Source: DASUBV01 sp035763085
Lineage (GTDB): Bacteria; Actinomycetota; Actinomycetes; Streptosporangiales; Streptosporangiaceae
Direction: 5' to 3'
Assembly (NCBI GenBank): GCA_035763085.1
Contig: DASUBV010000150.1
Coordinates: forward strand, 65,768 to 129,767
DNA: 64,000 nucleotides
Within the stretch, counting starts at the first letter, position 1, and every line of letters starts with the position of its first letter. The notes beneath the pieces are model-generated. The model worked only from the letters and a program-made list of their open reading frames with translations. It was not told the origin of the DNA and ran no database searches. Shown piece after piece: positions 1-8,579 of this stretch. The position numbers and the translations under genes were made by a program.

Positions 1-1809
1 GCTGCTGACCACCGCGCCGGTGTCGGATTTCTCCACGACCAGGTGGGTATCGGCGAATGCGGCCACCTGCGGCAGGTGCGTGACCACGATGACCTGAGCC
101 AGCCGGGCCAGCCGGGCCAGCCGGCGCCCGATCTCCACCGCGGCCTTGCCGCCGACCCCGGCGTCGACCTCGTCGAACACGAAGGTCGGCACCGGGTCGG
201 CACCGGCGAACACGACCTCGATGGCCAGCATGACTCGCGACAGCTCACCGCCGGAGGCGCCCTTGGTCAGCGGCAGGGCCGGCGAGCCAGGGTGGGCGGC
301 GAGCCGGACCTCGACCTCGTCGGCGCCGTGCGGGCCGAAATCGGCGGCCGGGGTGATCGAAACGGACAAGGTGGCGTGCGGCATGGCCAGGGCCGCCAGC
401 TCGGCGGTGACCTCAGCGGCGAACCGGCCGGCGGTCTGGGTCCGGGCCTCGGTCAGCTGGCCGGCCAGCTCGGCGACGGTGGCGGCCAGGTCGGCCTCCT
501 GCGCCTCGAGCGCCGCGATCTTGTCGTCGTCGCTGTCCAGCTCGCCCAGGCGGGCCGCTGCGGCCCTGGCCCAGGCCAGGACGGCGGCCAGCTCGCCGGC
601 CGGGCGCGGGGCGGGCTGGCCCTCGGCGGGCTGATCCTCGGATGCGCTGCCGTCGGCTGCGCTGCGGCCGGCTGGGTCACCGCCGTCCTGGCCCGCGGGG
701 GCCGGCGTGTCGGCGGGCGGGGCCGGGGCGCCGGAAGGGGCGCCGGCGGGGTCCGCGGCGCCGGACGGGTCCGGGGCGCCGGCGAGCGCGACCGGGGCCA
801 CCACCTCGCCGGCCACCAGGGCGCCGGGCCCGTAGGCCCGGATCAGCCGGGCCAGCTCGGCCCGGCGCTCCTGGACGGCGGCCAGCCGGGCCGGGTCCGC
901 CTCCACGGACTGCGCGTAGGAGGCCAGCTCGGTCGCGACGTCCGATACCAGGTAGGCGGCTTCCGATACCCGGGTGCCGAGCGCGGCCAGCTTCGGGTCG
1001 TGGTGCGCCGCGGCTTCCAGGGCCTGCCGGGCCGTGCCCAGCAGGGTCACGGCGTCGGCCGCCTCGTACGAGCCGCTGGAGGGGTCGCCGAGCAGCGCCT
1101 CGTGCGCGCTGGTGGCGGCCGAGTGCAGCGCATCGGCGTTGGCCAGCCGGTCGTCCTCCTCGCGCAGCTCGATGTCCTCGCCCTCGGCCGGGCTGACCCG
1201 CTCCACCTCCTCCAGGCCGCGGCGCAGGTCCTCGGCCTCGCGGGCCCGCTCGCGGGCCTGGGTGGTCAGCTCGGTCAGCTCGGCCCGGACCTCCTGGTGC
1301 TGGCGGTAGGCGCGCTGGTAGGCGCCCAGCAGGTCGGTGAACTCCGGTCCGGCGAACCGGTCCAGTGCCTCGCGCTGGCGGCCGGGCCGCAGCAGCTGCT
1401 GCTGGTCAGACTGGCCGTGCACGGCGACCAGGTCCTCCGACAGGTAGGTCAGCAGCGACACCGGCACCGAGCGGCCGCCCGCCGTGGCGCGCGACCGGCC
1501 CTCGGCGCTCACCGAGCGGCCCAGCAGCAGGGTGCTGCCCTGGTCGTCCAGGTCGCCGCCGGCGTCGTTGACCTGCCGGGCCACCGCCCCGTCCGGGTCG
1601 ACGCGGAGCCGGCCCTCCACCGCCGCGCGGTCGGCACCTGGCCGGACCCGTGACGGGTCAGCCCGGCCGCCGAACAGCAGGCCCAGGCCGGTCACGACCA
1701 TCGTCTTGCCGGCGCCGGTCTCACCGGTGACCACGTTGAAGCCGCCCGAGAACTCAAGAACGGCGTCGTCGATCACGCCGAGCCTGGTGATCCGTACTTC
1801 CTCAAGCAT
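1..1809 (-). CDS. recN: DNA repair protein RecN (3' end outside window)
   Basis: RecN is an SMC-like ATPase that acts in cytosolic double-strand break repair. The reading frame begins at ATG 1809 (MLEEVRITRLGVIDDAVLEF) and carries a Walker A motif (TGETGAGKTMVV) near residue 30. A long Ala/Glu-rich coiled-coil region follows. Near the left edge are the SMC signature (KGASGGELSRVMLAIE), Walker B (FVFDEVDAGVGG) and a conserved VTHLPQVAAFAD. The frame is still open at base 1, so the C-terminus lies outside the window. The first 8 nt overlap the 3' end of nadK, so translation is probably coupled. An unusual Pro/Ala/Gly/Asp-rich stretch, about residues 344-403 (bases 601-780), interrupts the coiled-coil arm and has no counterpart that I recall in RecN. 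Identity is secure. Confidence 0.95.
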   Translation of the reverse strand, partial: MLEEVRITRLGVIDDAVLEFSGGFNVVTGETGAGKTMVVTGLGLLFGGRADPSRVRPGADRAAVEGRLRVDPDGAVARQVNDAGGDLDDQGSTLLLGRSVSAEGRSRATAGGRSVPVSLLTYLSEDLVAVHGQSDQQQLLRPGRQREALDRFAGPEFTDLLGAYQRAYRQHQEVRAELTELTTQARERAREAEDLRRGLEEVERVSPAEGEDIELREEDDRLANADALHSAATSAHEALLGDPSSGSYEAADAVTLLGTARQALEAAAHHDPKLAALGTRVSEAAYLVSDVATELASYAQSVEADPARLAAVQERRAELARLIRAYGPGALVAGEVVAPVALAGAPDPSGAADPAGAPSGAPAPPADTPAPAGQDGGDPAGRSAADGSASEDQPAEGQPAPRPAGELAAVLAWARAAAARLGELDSDDDKIAALEAQEADLAATVAELAGQLTEARTQTAGRFAAEVTAELAALAMPHATLSVSITPAADFGPHGADEVEVRLAAHPGSPALPLTKGASGGELSRVMLAIEVVFAGADPVPTFVFDEVDAGVGGKAAVEIGRRLARLARLAQVIVVTHLPQVAAFADTHLVVEKSDTGAVVSS

Positions 1810-2857
1810 CGCCGCCCGGCTCCTCGTCTTCCTGGCGCCCCGTGCTCTCAGCGTCGTGCCGGCCGACGGCACCGCGGCCGCGCCAGCCCGTCACCGGCAG
1901 CCCGAACTTCTCCACGAGCCGGTCGGTGAACGGCGCGCCGACCTCAGCGCCACCGGCGCCCGCCGCGGCGTCCAGCCGGGCCAGCAGGACCGGCCGGGTG
2001 CCCCGCCGGACCTCGACGCGCGCGCCGGGTGGCAGATCGACCTTACGTCGCCCATCGCACCACAGAACAGCACCGGACGTCACAGATTGGCCGCCGGCCG
2101 GGCGCGCCGGCCCGGCGCCCGGCTGGGCGCTGGCCGGGGTGGCCGCGCCGTGCCCGAGCAGCTCGGTCGCGACGACCGACCGCGGCGACACCACCATGGG
2201 TCCGGCGAACAGGGCATGCGCGCAGATCGGCACCATCAGCAGCGCCTCGACCTCGGGCCACACCACCGGCCCGCCCGCGGAGAACGCGTACGCCGTGGAC
2301 CCGGTCGGGGTGGCGAACACGACGCCGTCGCAGCCGTAGCGCGACAGCGGCCGGCCATCGACCTCGATGACCAGCTCGAGCATCCGCTCCCGCGCGGCCT
2401 TCTCCACGGTCGCCTCGTTCAGCGCCCAGGTCTCGGCGATCGCCTCGCCGTTGGTCCGCACCGACACGTCCACGGTCATCCGCTGCTCAACCGTGTACTT
2501 CCCGGCCAGCACCCGGTCGACCGCCTCGGGCAGGTCCTCGGGCTCGGCCTCGGCCAGGAACCCGACATGGCCGAGGTTGACCCCGAGCAGCGGCACGCCG
2601 GCGCCGCGGGCCAGCTCGGCCGCGCGCAGCAGCGTCCCGTCGCCGCCGATCGCCCAGACCATCTCGGCGGCCGCCGCGGCGGCGGCCGAGACCGGCACCA
2701 CCTCGGCGGGCGGGCAGCGCAGCTCGGCCGCCTCCGGATCCAGGATGCGCACGGCGACGCCGGCCGCGGTCAGCCGGTCGATGACGACGCGGGCGATGCG
2801 CCGGGCGGCCGGCCGGCCGGTATGCGCGACCAGCAGCATGGTCCGCTCGGCGGTCAC
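1802..2857 (-). CDS. nadK: NAD kinase
   Basis: ATP- or polyphosphate-dependent NAD kinase, which makes NADP+ in the cytosol. The family motifs are present: IGGDGTLLRAAE (GGDG), the NE motif in ALNEATVEK, and the Gly-rich FATPTGSTAYAFSAGGPVV, followed by the SPRS segment of the C-terminal beta domain. I chose GTG 2857 because it overlaps the tlyA stop as GTGA; ATG 2839 is an alternative. The product is about 351 residues, longer than the usual 290-310. The excess comes from an Ala/Gly/Pro-rich loop near bases 2085-2160 and a polar tail. The stop overlaps the recN start by 8 nt. The order tlyA-nadK-recN is conserved in actinobacteria. Confidence 0.95.
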   Translation of the reverse strand: MTAERTMLLVAHTGRPAARRIARVVIDRLTAAGVAVRILDPEAAELRCPPAEVVPVSAAAAAAAEMVWAIGGDGTLLRAAELARGAGVPLLGVNLGHVGFLAEAEPEDLPEAVDRVLAGKYTVEQRMTVDVSVRTNGEAIAETWALNEATVEKAARERMLELVIEVDGRPLSRYGCDGVVFATPTGSTAYAFSAGGPVVWPEVEALLMVPICAHALFAGPMVVSPRSVVATELLGHGAATPASAQPGAGPARPAGGQSVTSGAVLWCDGRRKVDLPPGARVEVRRGTRPVLLARLDAAAGAGGAEVGAPFTDRLVEKFGLPVTGWRGRGAVGRHDAESTGRQEDEEPGGDA

Positions 2858-3654
2858 TGCGGGCCCGCCTCGACGGCGCTGGCCAGCTCCGCCTCGTCCA
2901 GCGGCGGGGCATCCCGGCGCAGCCACAGGAAGTACTCCACGTTCCCGGACGGCCCGGGCAGCGGGCTGGCCGTGATCCCGCGCACGCCCAGCCCCAGGCC
3001 TGCCGCGGCCTGCGCGACGGCCTGGACCGCGGAAGCGCGCAGCTGCGGGTCGCGCACCACGCCGCCCTTGCCGACCTTGCCCTTGCCCACCTCGAACTGC
3101 GGCTTCACCAGCAGCACGAAATCGGCGCCCGGTGCCGCGCAGGCGGCCAGCGCCGGGAGTACCAGGGTCAGCGAGATGAACGACAGATCGGCGGTGACCA
3201 CGCCCGGCGCCGGCGCGACCTGCCCGGGCTCCAGGCCCCGCACGTTCACCCGGTCCAGGACGGTGACCCGCGGGTCGGTGCGCAGCGACCAGGCCAGCTG
3301 CCCGTAACCCACGTCCGCGGCGACCACGTGCGCGGCGCCGGCGGCCAGCAGCACGTCGGTGAATCCGCCCGTGGACGCGCCGGCGTCCAGGCAGCGGCGC
3401 CCGGCGACCGACAGCGCGGTGAAGGCCGCGAGCGCGCCCGCCAGCTTGTGGCCGCCCCGCGACACGTACTCCGGGCCGGCGTCCGCCGCCCGCACGGCGA
3501 TCGGGGCGTCCCCGCCGACCTGCGTGGCGGCCTTAGCCGCCGGGGTGCCGCCCACCTCGACGCGGCCGGCCGCGATCAGCTCCGCGGCCTGCTCCCGCGA
3601 CCGGGCCAGCCCCCGGCGGACGAGTTCGGCATCAAGCCGCAGCTTCCTGCTCAT
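2854..3654 (-). CDS. tlyA: TlyA family rRNA 2'-O-methyltransferase
   Basis: TlyA joins an N-terminal S4 RNA-binding domain (SRKLRLDAELVRRGLARSRE, about residues 2-60) to an FtsJ-like SAM-dependent methyltransferase. In mycobacteria it 2'-O-methylates 16S and 23S rRNA and affects capreomycin and viomycin susceptibility. Visible motifs are SRGGHKLAGAL, the SAM-binding DAGASTGGFTDVLL, and LVKPQFEVGKG with the conserved lysine. ATG 3654 was chosen because it begins the S4 domain at the usual distance, giving 266 residues, which is normal for the family. The long open frame upstream is not TlyA. The stop overlaps the nadK start (GTGA). A small gene ends 20 nt upstream. Confidence 0.95.
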   Translation of the reverse strand: MSRKLRLDAELVRRGLARSREQAAELIAAGRVEVGGTPAAKAATQVGGDAPIAVRAADAGPEYVSRGGHKLAGALAAFTALSVAGRRCLDAGASTGGFTDVLLAAGAAHVVAADVGYGQLAWSLRTDPRVTVLDRVNVRGLEPGQVAPAPGVVTADLSFISLTLVLPALAACAAPGADFVLLVKPQFEVGKGKVGKGGVVRDPQLRASAVQAVAQAAAGLGLGVRGITASPLPGPSGNVEYFLWLRRDAPPLDEAELASAVEAGPQ

Positions 3655-3674
3655 CAGGACCGCACTCAGCTCGC

Positions 3675-3983
3675 TCAGCTGCCATCCCGCCCGCCCGGCC
3701 CGCCTGCCGGACCGGATCTGAGCTCGCTCAGGACCTCGCTGAGCTGGGCATGCACCTGCTCGAACACGGCGGGGTGCTCGGTCACGGGCATCTCGGTCAG
3801 ATCGTCGAGCAGGCTGAGAGCCGCATCGACCCTGGACTCCCCCGTTTCGGGTCGCGGGACGCCAGGCGGGCGCTCGGGCGCGCTGCCTGACTCCTCCGCC
3901 TCCGCCTCCGGCTGCGGCGGCTGTTCCTCTGACTCGCGGGCGCCGGGCCAGCCAGGCTCGCGGGCGCCGTTCTCGTCCTGCAT
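3675..3983 (-). CDS. Small conserved actinobacterial protein upstream of tlyA
   Basis: Predicted 102-residue protein from ATG 3983, with a good Shine-Dalgarno (GAGGAGAGG) a few bases upstream. The N-terminal half is acidic, Pro/Glu-rich and probably disordered. The C-terminal part (VDAALSLLDDLTEMPVTEHP, then FEQVHAQLSEVLSEL) is amphipathic and helical. A short protein with this helical end commonly sits just before tlyA in actinobacteria, at the position of Rv1693 in M. tuberculosis. Its function is unknown. It probably heads the operon with tlyA, nadK and recN. The HAD-family hydrolase that I recall preceding it in mycobacteria is absent. Confidence 0.75.
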   Translation of the reverse strand: MQDENGAREPGWPGARESEEQPPQPEAEAEESGSAPERPPGVPRPETGESRVDAALSLLDDLTEMPVTEHPAVFEQVHAQLSEVLSELRSGPAGGPGGRDGS

Positions 3984-4261
3984 CAGTCCCTCTCCTCGGG
4001 CCGGCCGGCGAGCCGGCGGGAGCACGGCTGCGCGCCCCCGTCAGGAACGCTACCGTCCGGGGACGCCCCTCGCTGCATCCGGCGGCTGCGCGGCGCGGGC
4101 CGCGGCGCCGGCGGGACGCGACGCTGGCCCGGCTGGCGGGGCCGGCGCTGGCCCGGTGCTCCGGCGCTGGCCGGTGCGCCGGCCGCCACGGCGGCATGGC
4201 TGCCGGGCGGCCCGAGCATGGCCGCGGACCGCTGACAATGATCGGGAAAGCGAGGGAGCTG

Positions 4262-4606
4262 ATGGCAACAGCGCAGGAGTGCCGGGTGGCTCTGGAGAGC
4301 CTGACCGCGCGGATCTCACACATGAGCACAGCCGACCGTGCCGCGCACCTGGCCGACCGGACCATGAGCTGCCGCGTGCCCGACCTGGGGGTGACCTTCT
4401 GGACCCGGCTGGGCCCCGACGGAGCCGACCCGGTCACCGAGCCGCCCGACCCGGCGGCCAGGGCGCAGATCCGGTTCATCGCCAAAAGTGATGACGTCGT
4501 GGGAATCGCGGCCGACCCGGGCAGCTTCGCGCGCGCCTGGCTGGCCGGGCGGCTGAAGGTCGAGGGCAGCATCCTGGACCTGCTGCGGCTGCGCAAGCTG
4601 ATGTAG
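4262..4606 (+). CDS. SCP2 sterol-binding-like domain protein
   Basis: Single-domain protein of 114 residues from ATG 4262, preceded by a GAGGGA ribosome-binding site 5 nt upstream. In-frame ATG and upstream starts exist but lack such a site. The C-terminal half (FIAKSDDVVGIAADPGSFARA, split here from the following WLAGRLKVEG) matches the lipid-pocket end of the SCP2 fold, where a 'G.l.vkGd' segment is typical. Small SCP2-like proteins are found next to the tlyA block in other actinobacteria. It may bind a hydrophobic ligand, but none can be named. It is divergent from the tlyA operon; the 278-nt spacer between them shows no further gene. Confidence 0.7.
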   Translation: MATAQECRVALESLTARISHMSTADRAAHLADRTMSCRVPDLGVTFWTRLGPDGADPVTEPPDPAARAQIRFIAKSDDVVGIAADPGSFARAWLAGRLKVEGSILDLLRLRKLM

Positions 4607-4700
4607 GCCGCGCCGGGCGGGCCGGACTCAGCAGGCTCCGGCTCGCTGGCGGCCAGAAGGTCCCGGCGGGCCGGGCCGCGCCGGTGGCATGCTGGGGGGC

Positions 4701-5573
4701 ATGCCCGAGGGGGATACCGTCTGGCGCGCTGCGCGGCAGTTGCACGGCGCGCTAGCCGGGCAGGTGCTGACTCGCAGCGACTTCCGCGTTCCCCGGTATG
4801 CCACTACCGACCTGGCCGGGCGCGTCGTGCACGAGGCGGTGCCGCGCGGCAAGCACCTGCTGATCCGGGTGGACGGCGGCGTCACCGTGCACACCCACCT
4901 GAAGATGGACGGCATCTGGCGGATCCGCCCGGCCAGCGGCTCGGCGTACTCGCCGCGCGATCACCGGATCCGGCTGATCCTGGCCAACCAGCGCTGGCAG
5001 GCGGTCGGCTACCGGCTGGGCATCGTCGAGGTGCTGGCGACCAGGTCCGAGCATCGCGTGGTCGGGCACCTCGGCCCGGACCTGCTCGGCCCCGACTGGG
5101 ACGCCGGCGAGGCCGTCCGCCGGCTGGCGGCCGACCCGGCGCGCACCGCTGCGGAGGCGCTGCTGGACCAGCGCAACCTGGCCGGCATCGGCAATGTGTA
5201 CAAGTCCGAGATCCTGTTCCTGCGCGGCATCCACCCGTGGCGGCCCATCGGCGAGGTGGGTGACCTGCCGGGGCTGGTCGAGCTGGCGCGCCGGATGCTG
5301 GAGGAGAACAAGAACCGGATCGACCGGGTGCTCACCGGCAGCGACGCCCGCGGCGAGAAGACCTGGGTGTACGGCCGGCGCCGGGAGCCGTGCCGTCGCT
5401 GCGGCACGCCCGTCCGGGTGGGCGATCTCGGCCCGGTCACCGAGGAGCGCGTGACCTACTGGTGCCCGCACTGCCAGCCGGAGGCCCCGGCCCGGCCGCA
5501 GGCCCCGGCCCGGCCGCCGTCCGGGCGCGCCCCGCAGGCCCGGCCCGCTCCGCCGGCAGCAAGCCCGTCCTGA
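4701..5573 (+). CDS. Fpg/Nei family DNA glycosylase (Nei2-like)
   Basis: Bifunctional base-excision DNA glycosylase/AP lyase. The start is ATG 4701 (MPEGDTVWRAARQLHGAL). After Met removal the N-terminal Pro is the Schiff-base nucleophile and the next Glu is catalytic; MPEGD rather than MPELPEVE fits the Nei branch. The beta-sandwich contains the conserved Lys (PRGKHLLIRV). The helix-two-turn-helix segment contains LLDQRNLAGIGNVYKSEILF. The C-terminus has a zinc finger with CRRC and CPHC pairs 20 residues apart. A Pro/Ala-rich tail follows. The length of 290 residues is close to the family norm. It probably removes oxidised pyrimidines. It may be co-transcribed with the SCP2-like gene 95 bp upstream. 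Confidence 0.92.
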   Translation: MPEGDTVWRAARQLHGALAGQVLTRSDFRVPRYATTDLAGRVVHEAVPRGKHLLIRVDGGVTVHTHLKMDGIWRIRPASGSAYSPRDHRIRLILANQRWQAVGYRLGIVEVLATRSEHRVVGHLGPDLLGPDWDAGEAVRRLAADPARTAAEALLDQRNLAGIGNVYKSEILFLRGIHPWRPIGEVGDLPGLVELARRMLEENKNRIDRVLTGSDARGEKTWVYGRRREPCRRCGTPVRVGDLGPVTEERVTYWCPHCQPEAPARPQAPARPPSGRAPQARPAPPAASPS

Positions 5574-5803
5574 GATGCCCCTGACGCGGGCTCGGCAGCG
5601 GCCCACGGCCGGCCTCATCGGTGCGCGGAGGTCACCATCGAAGACCCGCGCTCGCCGCTGGCGGCTCGGCCCGGTACCCGCTGCTGAGCGGCTGGGACGG
5701 CTGCGCCCGGCTGCCGGCCCGGCTACCGCGCGCGAGGTCCGGGTGCCCGGCCCGGACGCCGTCCTCCCGGCATCGGCGGCCTGGTGACCGCCCTGCCATG
5801 CAC

Positions 5804-5809
5804 TAGATT
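5804..5809 (+). promoter_or_regulatory. Candidate -10 box (TAGATT) for leaderless ABC ATPase mRNA
   Basis: TAGATT fits the actinobacterial TANNNT -10 pattern and lies exactly 6 nt before the GTG at 5816. No Shine-Dalgarno precedes that GTG. A weak -35-like CTGGTG lies 17 bp upstream at 5781-5786. Together this suggests a leaderless transcript; it is an inference from sequence alone. Confidence 0.45.
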
Positions 5810-5815
5810 CGGCGC

Positions 5816-6628
5816 GTGGACAGCGCCCCCTCCGACACCCGCCCGCCCGTCCTGGCCGCGCGGGATGTGGACCTGGTCCGCAACGACCGGACCCTGCTCA
5901 GCGGCATCACCGTCACCGTGCGGGCCGGCGAGCAGTGGGCGCTGCTGGGGCCTAACGGCGCGGGCAAGAGCACGCTGCTGCGGATCCTGGCCAGCTACGC
6001 GCACCCGACCCGCGGGCAGGTCGACATCCTGGGGCGGCGCCTCGGCCGGGTCAATGTCTTCGAGCTGCGGCCGCAGATCGGCTACGTCACCCCGCACCAC
6101 CCGCTGACCTCGGCGCGCACCGTCACCGAGGTCATCCTCACCGGTGCCACCGGCACCATCGAGATCGCCGCCCGCTGGGCGCCCAGCCCGGACGAGCTCG
6201 CCCGCGCGGACCAGCTCGCCCGGCTGCTGGGCCTGAAGCGGGTGGCGGACCAGCGCTGGCCGGTGCTGTCCCAGGGCGAGCGCGGCCGGACGCTGATCGC
6301 CCGCGCGCTGATGGCCCGGCCGCGGATCCTGCTGCTGGACGAGCCGGCCGCCGGCCTGGACATCGGCGGCCGGGAGCAGCTCCTGGAGAGCCTGGCCAGC
6401 CTGCGCGACAGCCAGCCGGACCTGGCCACGGTGCTGGTCACCCACCACCTGGAAGAGCTGCCGCCGAGCATCAGCCACGCGCTGCTGCTGCGCGACGGCC
6501 GCGCCCTGGCCGCCGGGCCGGCCGCCGGGGTGCTCACCACCGAGCTGGTCAGCACCTGTTTCGATTACCCCGTGGCCATCGCCCGGAACGCCGGGCGCTG
6601 GGCCTCCGTCGCCCGCGCGGCCACCTGA
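5816..6628 (+). CDS. ABC transporter ATP-binding protein
   Basis: Cytosolic ABC ATPase of 270 residues. Motifs in order are Walker A GPNGAGKSTLL, a Q-loop region near QIGYVTPHH, the signature LSQGERGRTLIARALM, Walker B ILLLDEPAAGLD, and the H-loop VLVTHHLEEL. No membrane segment and no adjacent permease are present, so the transport partner is unknown or it may act without one. Its place near mpg-tyrS resembles Rv1687c beside mpg (Rv1688) and tyrS (Rv1689) in M. tuberculosis. Start GTG 5816 is supported by a close TAGATT box and lack of any SD. The substrate cannot be assigned. Confidence 0.88.
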   Translation: MDSAPSDTRPPVLAARDVDLVRNDRTLLSGITVTVRAGEQWALLGPNGAGKSTLLRILASYAHPTRGQVDILGRRLGRVNVFELRPQIGYVTPHHPLTSARTVTEVILTGATGTIEIAARWAPSPDELARADQLARLLGLKRVADQRWPVLSQGERGRTLIARALMARPRILLLDEPAAGLDIGGREQLLESLASLRDSQPDLATVLVTHHLEELPPSISHALLLRDGRALAAGPAAGVLTTELVSTCFDYPVAIARNAGRWASVARAAT

Positions 6629-6671
6629 GCATCGCCCCCGGCGCAGCGCCAGGCCGCCGCGCGAGCCCGTG

Positions 6672-6686
6672 CTTCTTGCTGTTATC
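6672..6686 (-). repeat. Dispersed spacer motif, copy 1 (degenerate)
   Basis: The plus strand reads CTTCTTGCTGTTATC here, about 44 bp after the ABC ATPase stop. It matches the core of the motif repeated at 12501, 15467, 28725 and 44500. This copy lacks the trailing CAGC. Confidence 0.55.
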
Positions 6687-6783
6687 GCGAGTGGCGGGAG
6701 TGAAGGCGGGGGGCTGGGGATGAGGTGAGCGCTGGCTCCTTTGAGCGGACTCAGCAACAGGCGGCTCCCGGCGTGTTAGTCAT

Positions 6784-7383
6784 ATGCCGAGGATCTGGAT
6801 GGACGATCGCGCCGCACCGCACCGGGCGACATCAGTAACGCCTGCGGGCGGACTGCCGCAAGCTGGCCAGTCGCCCCCGGAGCAGGGCCCGGCGGCGGTT
6901 GATGCCATCGTCCAGGACCTGTACCGGGCGCATGCGCTCGCGCTGGTCCGGCTCGCGCACATGCTGGTCCGGGACCGCGAGAGCGCCGAGGACATCGTCC
7001 AGGACGCCTTCGTGCGGCTGTACCGCGCGCTGCCCCGGCTGCACGACCACGACCAGGTGCTGCCTTACCTGCGCACCATCGTCATCAACGGCTGCCGCTC
7101 GGCGCTGCGCGGTCAGCGCCGGGCCGCGCAGCTCCGGGTCGAGCATGACCCGCCCGGATCGTCGGCGGAGGCCGCGGTGCTGCTCAGCGAGGACCGCCGG
7201 GTCGTGTTCGACGCCGTTGCCCGGCTGCCGCGCCGGTCCCGCGAGGTGCTGGTGCTGCGCTACTACCTGGAACTGTCCGACACCGAGATCGCCGCCGCCC
7301 TCGGGGTGAGCCGCGGCACCGTGTCGTCGACCGCGTCGCGCGCGGTGGCCGCGCTCGGGCGCGCGCTGAAGGAGGAACTGTGA
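6784..7383 (+). CDS. ECF-type RNA polymerase sigma factor
   Basis: Extracytoplasmic-function sigma factor of 199 residues. Region 2 is at about residues 38-105 (LYRAHALALVRLAHMLVRD, then AEDIVQDAFVRLYRALPRL and YLRTIVINGCRSALR). Region 4 is at about 140-195 (LPRRSREVLVLRYYLELSD, then EIAAALGVSRGTVSSTASRA, a helix-turn-helix). There is no extra C-terminal SnoaL domain. ATG 6784 is the first start; no clear SD is visible, and a start within the variable first 25 residues is possible. The stop overlaps the next gene's GTG (GTGA), so the two are translationally coupled. The downstream partner is a membrane protein, which fits an extracytoplasmic sensing pair. Confidence 0.9.
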   Translation: MPRIWMDDRAAPHRATSVTPAGGLPQAGQSPPEQGPAAVDAIVQDLYRAHALALVRLAHMLVRDRESAEDIVQDAFVRLYRALPRLHDHDQVLPYLRTIVINGCRSALRGQRRAAQLRVEHDPPGSSAEAAVLLSEDRRVVFDAVARLPRRSREVLVLRYYLELSDTEIAAALGVSRGTVSSTASRAVAALGRALKEEL

Positions 7384-8567
7384 CGAGCACAGAGGACCGG
7401 CTGCGTGACGCGTTCCGCGCCGATGCCGAGACGATCCAGCCCGGCTCTATCCGCCCCGCGCCAGCCCGGCCTGAGGCCGGCCGTCTTCGGATCGGCCGAC
7501 TTCGGACCAGGCGGCTTCGGGCCGCACGGCCAGCGGGGCAGCCGGGCAGCAGGGTGTGCTCCCGGACCGTCGTGGCCGCGATCGCGGCGGCAGCAGCAGT
7601 CACTGCGATCGCCGTAGCCGCAACCGTGGCCGGCAACTCCGGCGGCCCGCAGCCCGGCGCGCTGAGTGCCCTCCGGGCACCCGCACCCCCCGCGCCGCGC
7701 TACCTCGTCGGCCTGTCCCATGCCGGCCTGACCGTCTATAACGCGGCGACCGGGCGGCGCCTAGGCACCATCGCGCCGCCGTCCCGCAAGATGCACTACA
7801 TCTCCGTCGCGGCCGCTGCCCCCGGTCACTTTGTGGTCGCGGCTGTACCCACGTCGGTGACCTGCTCGGTCACCCGGCTGTACCGGCTCACGCTGACCAG
7901 GCAGGGCGGGCTGGGCCGGCTGGCTCCGCTGCCCGGCGGGCGGATCGGCGGAATGCTGATGTCTCCCAGCCTCGCGCTGGCGGCCAGTTCCGGCGGCCGG
8001 GTCATCGCGTACGCGGCCAGCCACTGCGGCAACAGCCAGGGCTGGGTCGGGGTCATCCGGCCGGGCACCGGGCAGACACGGCGCTGGCCGCTTCGGTCGG
8101 GCGGCGTGTTCGACCTGACCCTCACGCCCGACGGCCGGACGCTGTACTTCAACTACTCCGGGAACTACGGCGGCGACGGCACCATCCGGGCGCTGCCCGC
8201 GGGCGCACCCGCCGGCCCGGTCCCCAGCCGGGCCAGGATTGCGCTGCCGGCTAGCAGCGGCGTGGACGCCGGCGACGGCATCGCCCTTGCTGATCACGGC
8301 CGGATCCTGCTGGCCTGCCGGGAAGTCCAGAGCACTGATGTCCTGCTCGCCTACAGCGCCTCGACCGGCCACGAGCTAGCCGTCCTGCATACCTGGCGGA
8401 ACATCGACGAGGGCTCCTGCACCCTCAGCATGGCATCCTCGGGCGGCTACCTGCTGATCCCCTCCATCGGCACGCACCCCTGGCGGATCCGGCTGAGCAC
8501 CGGCCGGGCCCGGCAACTGCCGAAGATCGGCGCGGCCGACGACCCGGTCTTCCCGGTCGCCTGGTGA
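7380..8567 (+). CDS. Membrane-anchored propeller-like protein coupled to the ECF sigma factor
   Basis: Predicted 395-residue protein starting at GTG 7380, inside the sigma factor stop codon. The N-terminus (STEDRLRDAFRADAETI) resembles the short cytosolic segment common in partners of actinobacterial sigma factors. A basic stretch is followed by one membrane helix (VVAAIAAAAAVTAIAVAATV, about residues 63-82). The remaining 300 residues are predicted outside the cell, with repeated beta-rich blocks such as GLTVYNAATGRRLGTIAPP and LTLTPDGRTLYFNYSG, typical of WD40- or YVTN-like propellers. There is no HxxxCxxC zinc anti-sigma motif. A role as sensor or atypical anti-sigma factor is inferred only from the coupling. 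Confidence 0.75.
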   Translation: MTSTEDRLRDAFRADAETIQPGSIRPAPARPEAGRLRIGRLRTRRLRAARPAGQPGSRVCSRTVVAAIAAAAAVTAIAVAATVAGNSGGPQPGALSALRAPAPPAPRYLVGLSHAGLTVYNAATGRRLGTIAPPSRKMHYISVAAAAPGHFVVAAVPTSVTCSVTRLYRLTLTRQGGLGRLAPLPGGRIGGMLMSPSLALAASSGGRVIAYAASHCGNSQGWVGVIRPGTGQTRRWPLRSGGVFDLTLTPDGRTLYFNYSGNYGGDGTIRALPAGAPAGPVPSRARIALPASSGVDAGDGIALADHGRILLACREVQSTDVLLAYSASTGHELAVLHTWRNIDEGSCTLSMASSGGYLLIPSIGTHPWRIRLSTGRARQLPKIGAADDPVFPVAW

Positions 8568-8579
8568 AGCGAGCCCGCC

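Noticed and set aside
43..1653. Plus-strand open frame of 536 codons at the left edge
   Set aside because: It is antisense to recN, whose Walker and SMC motifs are clear in the other strand.
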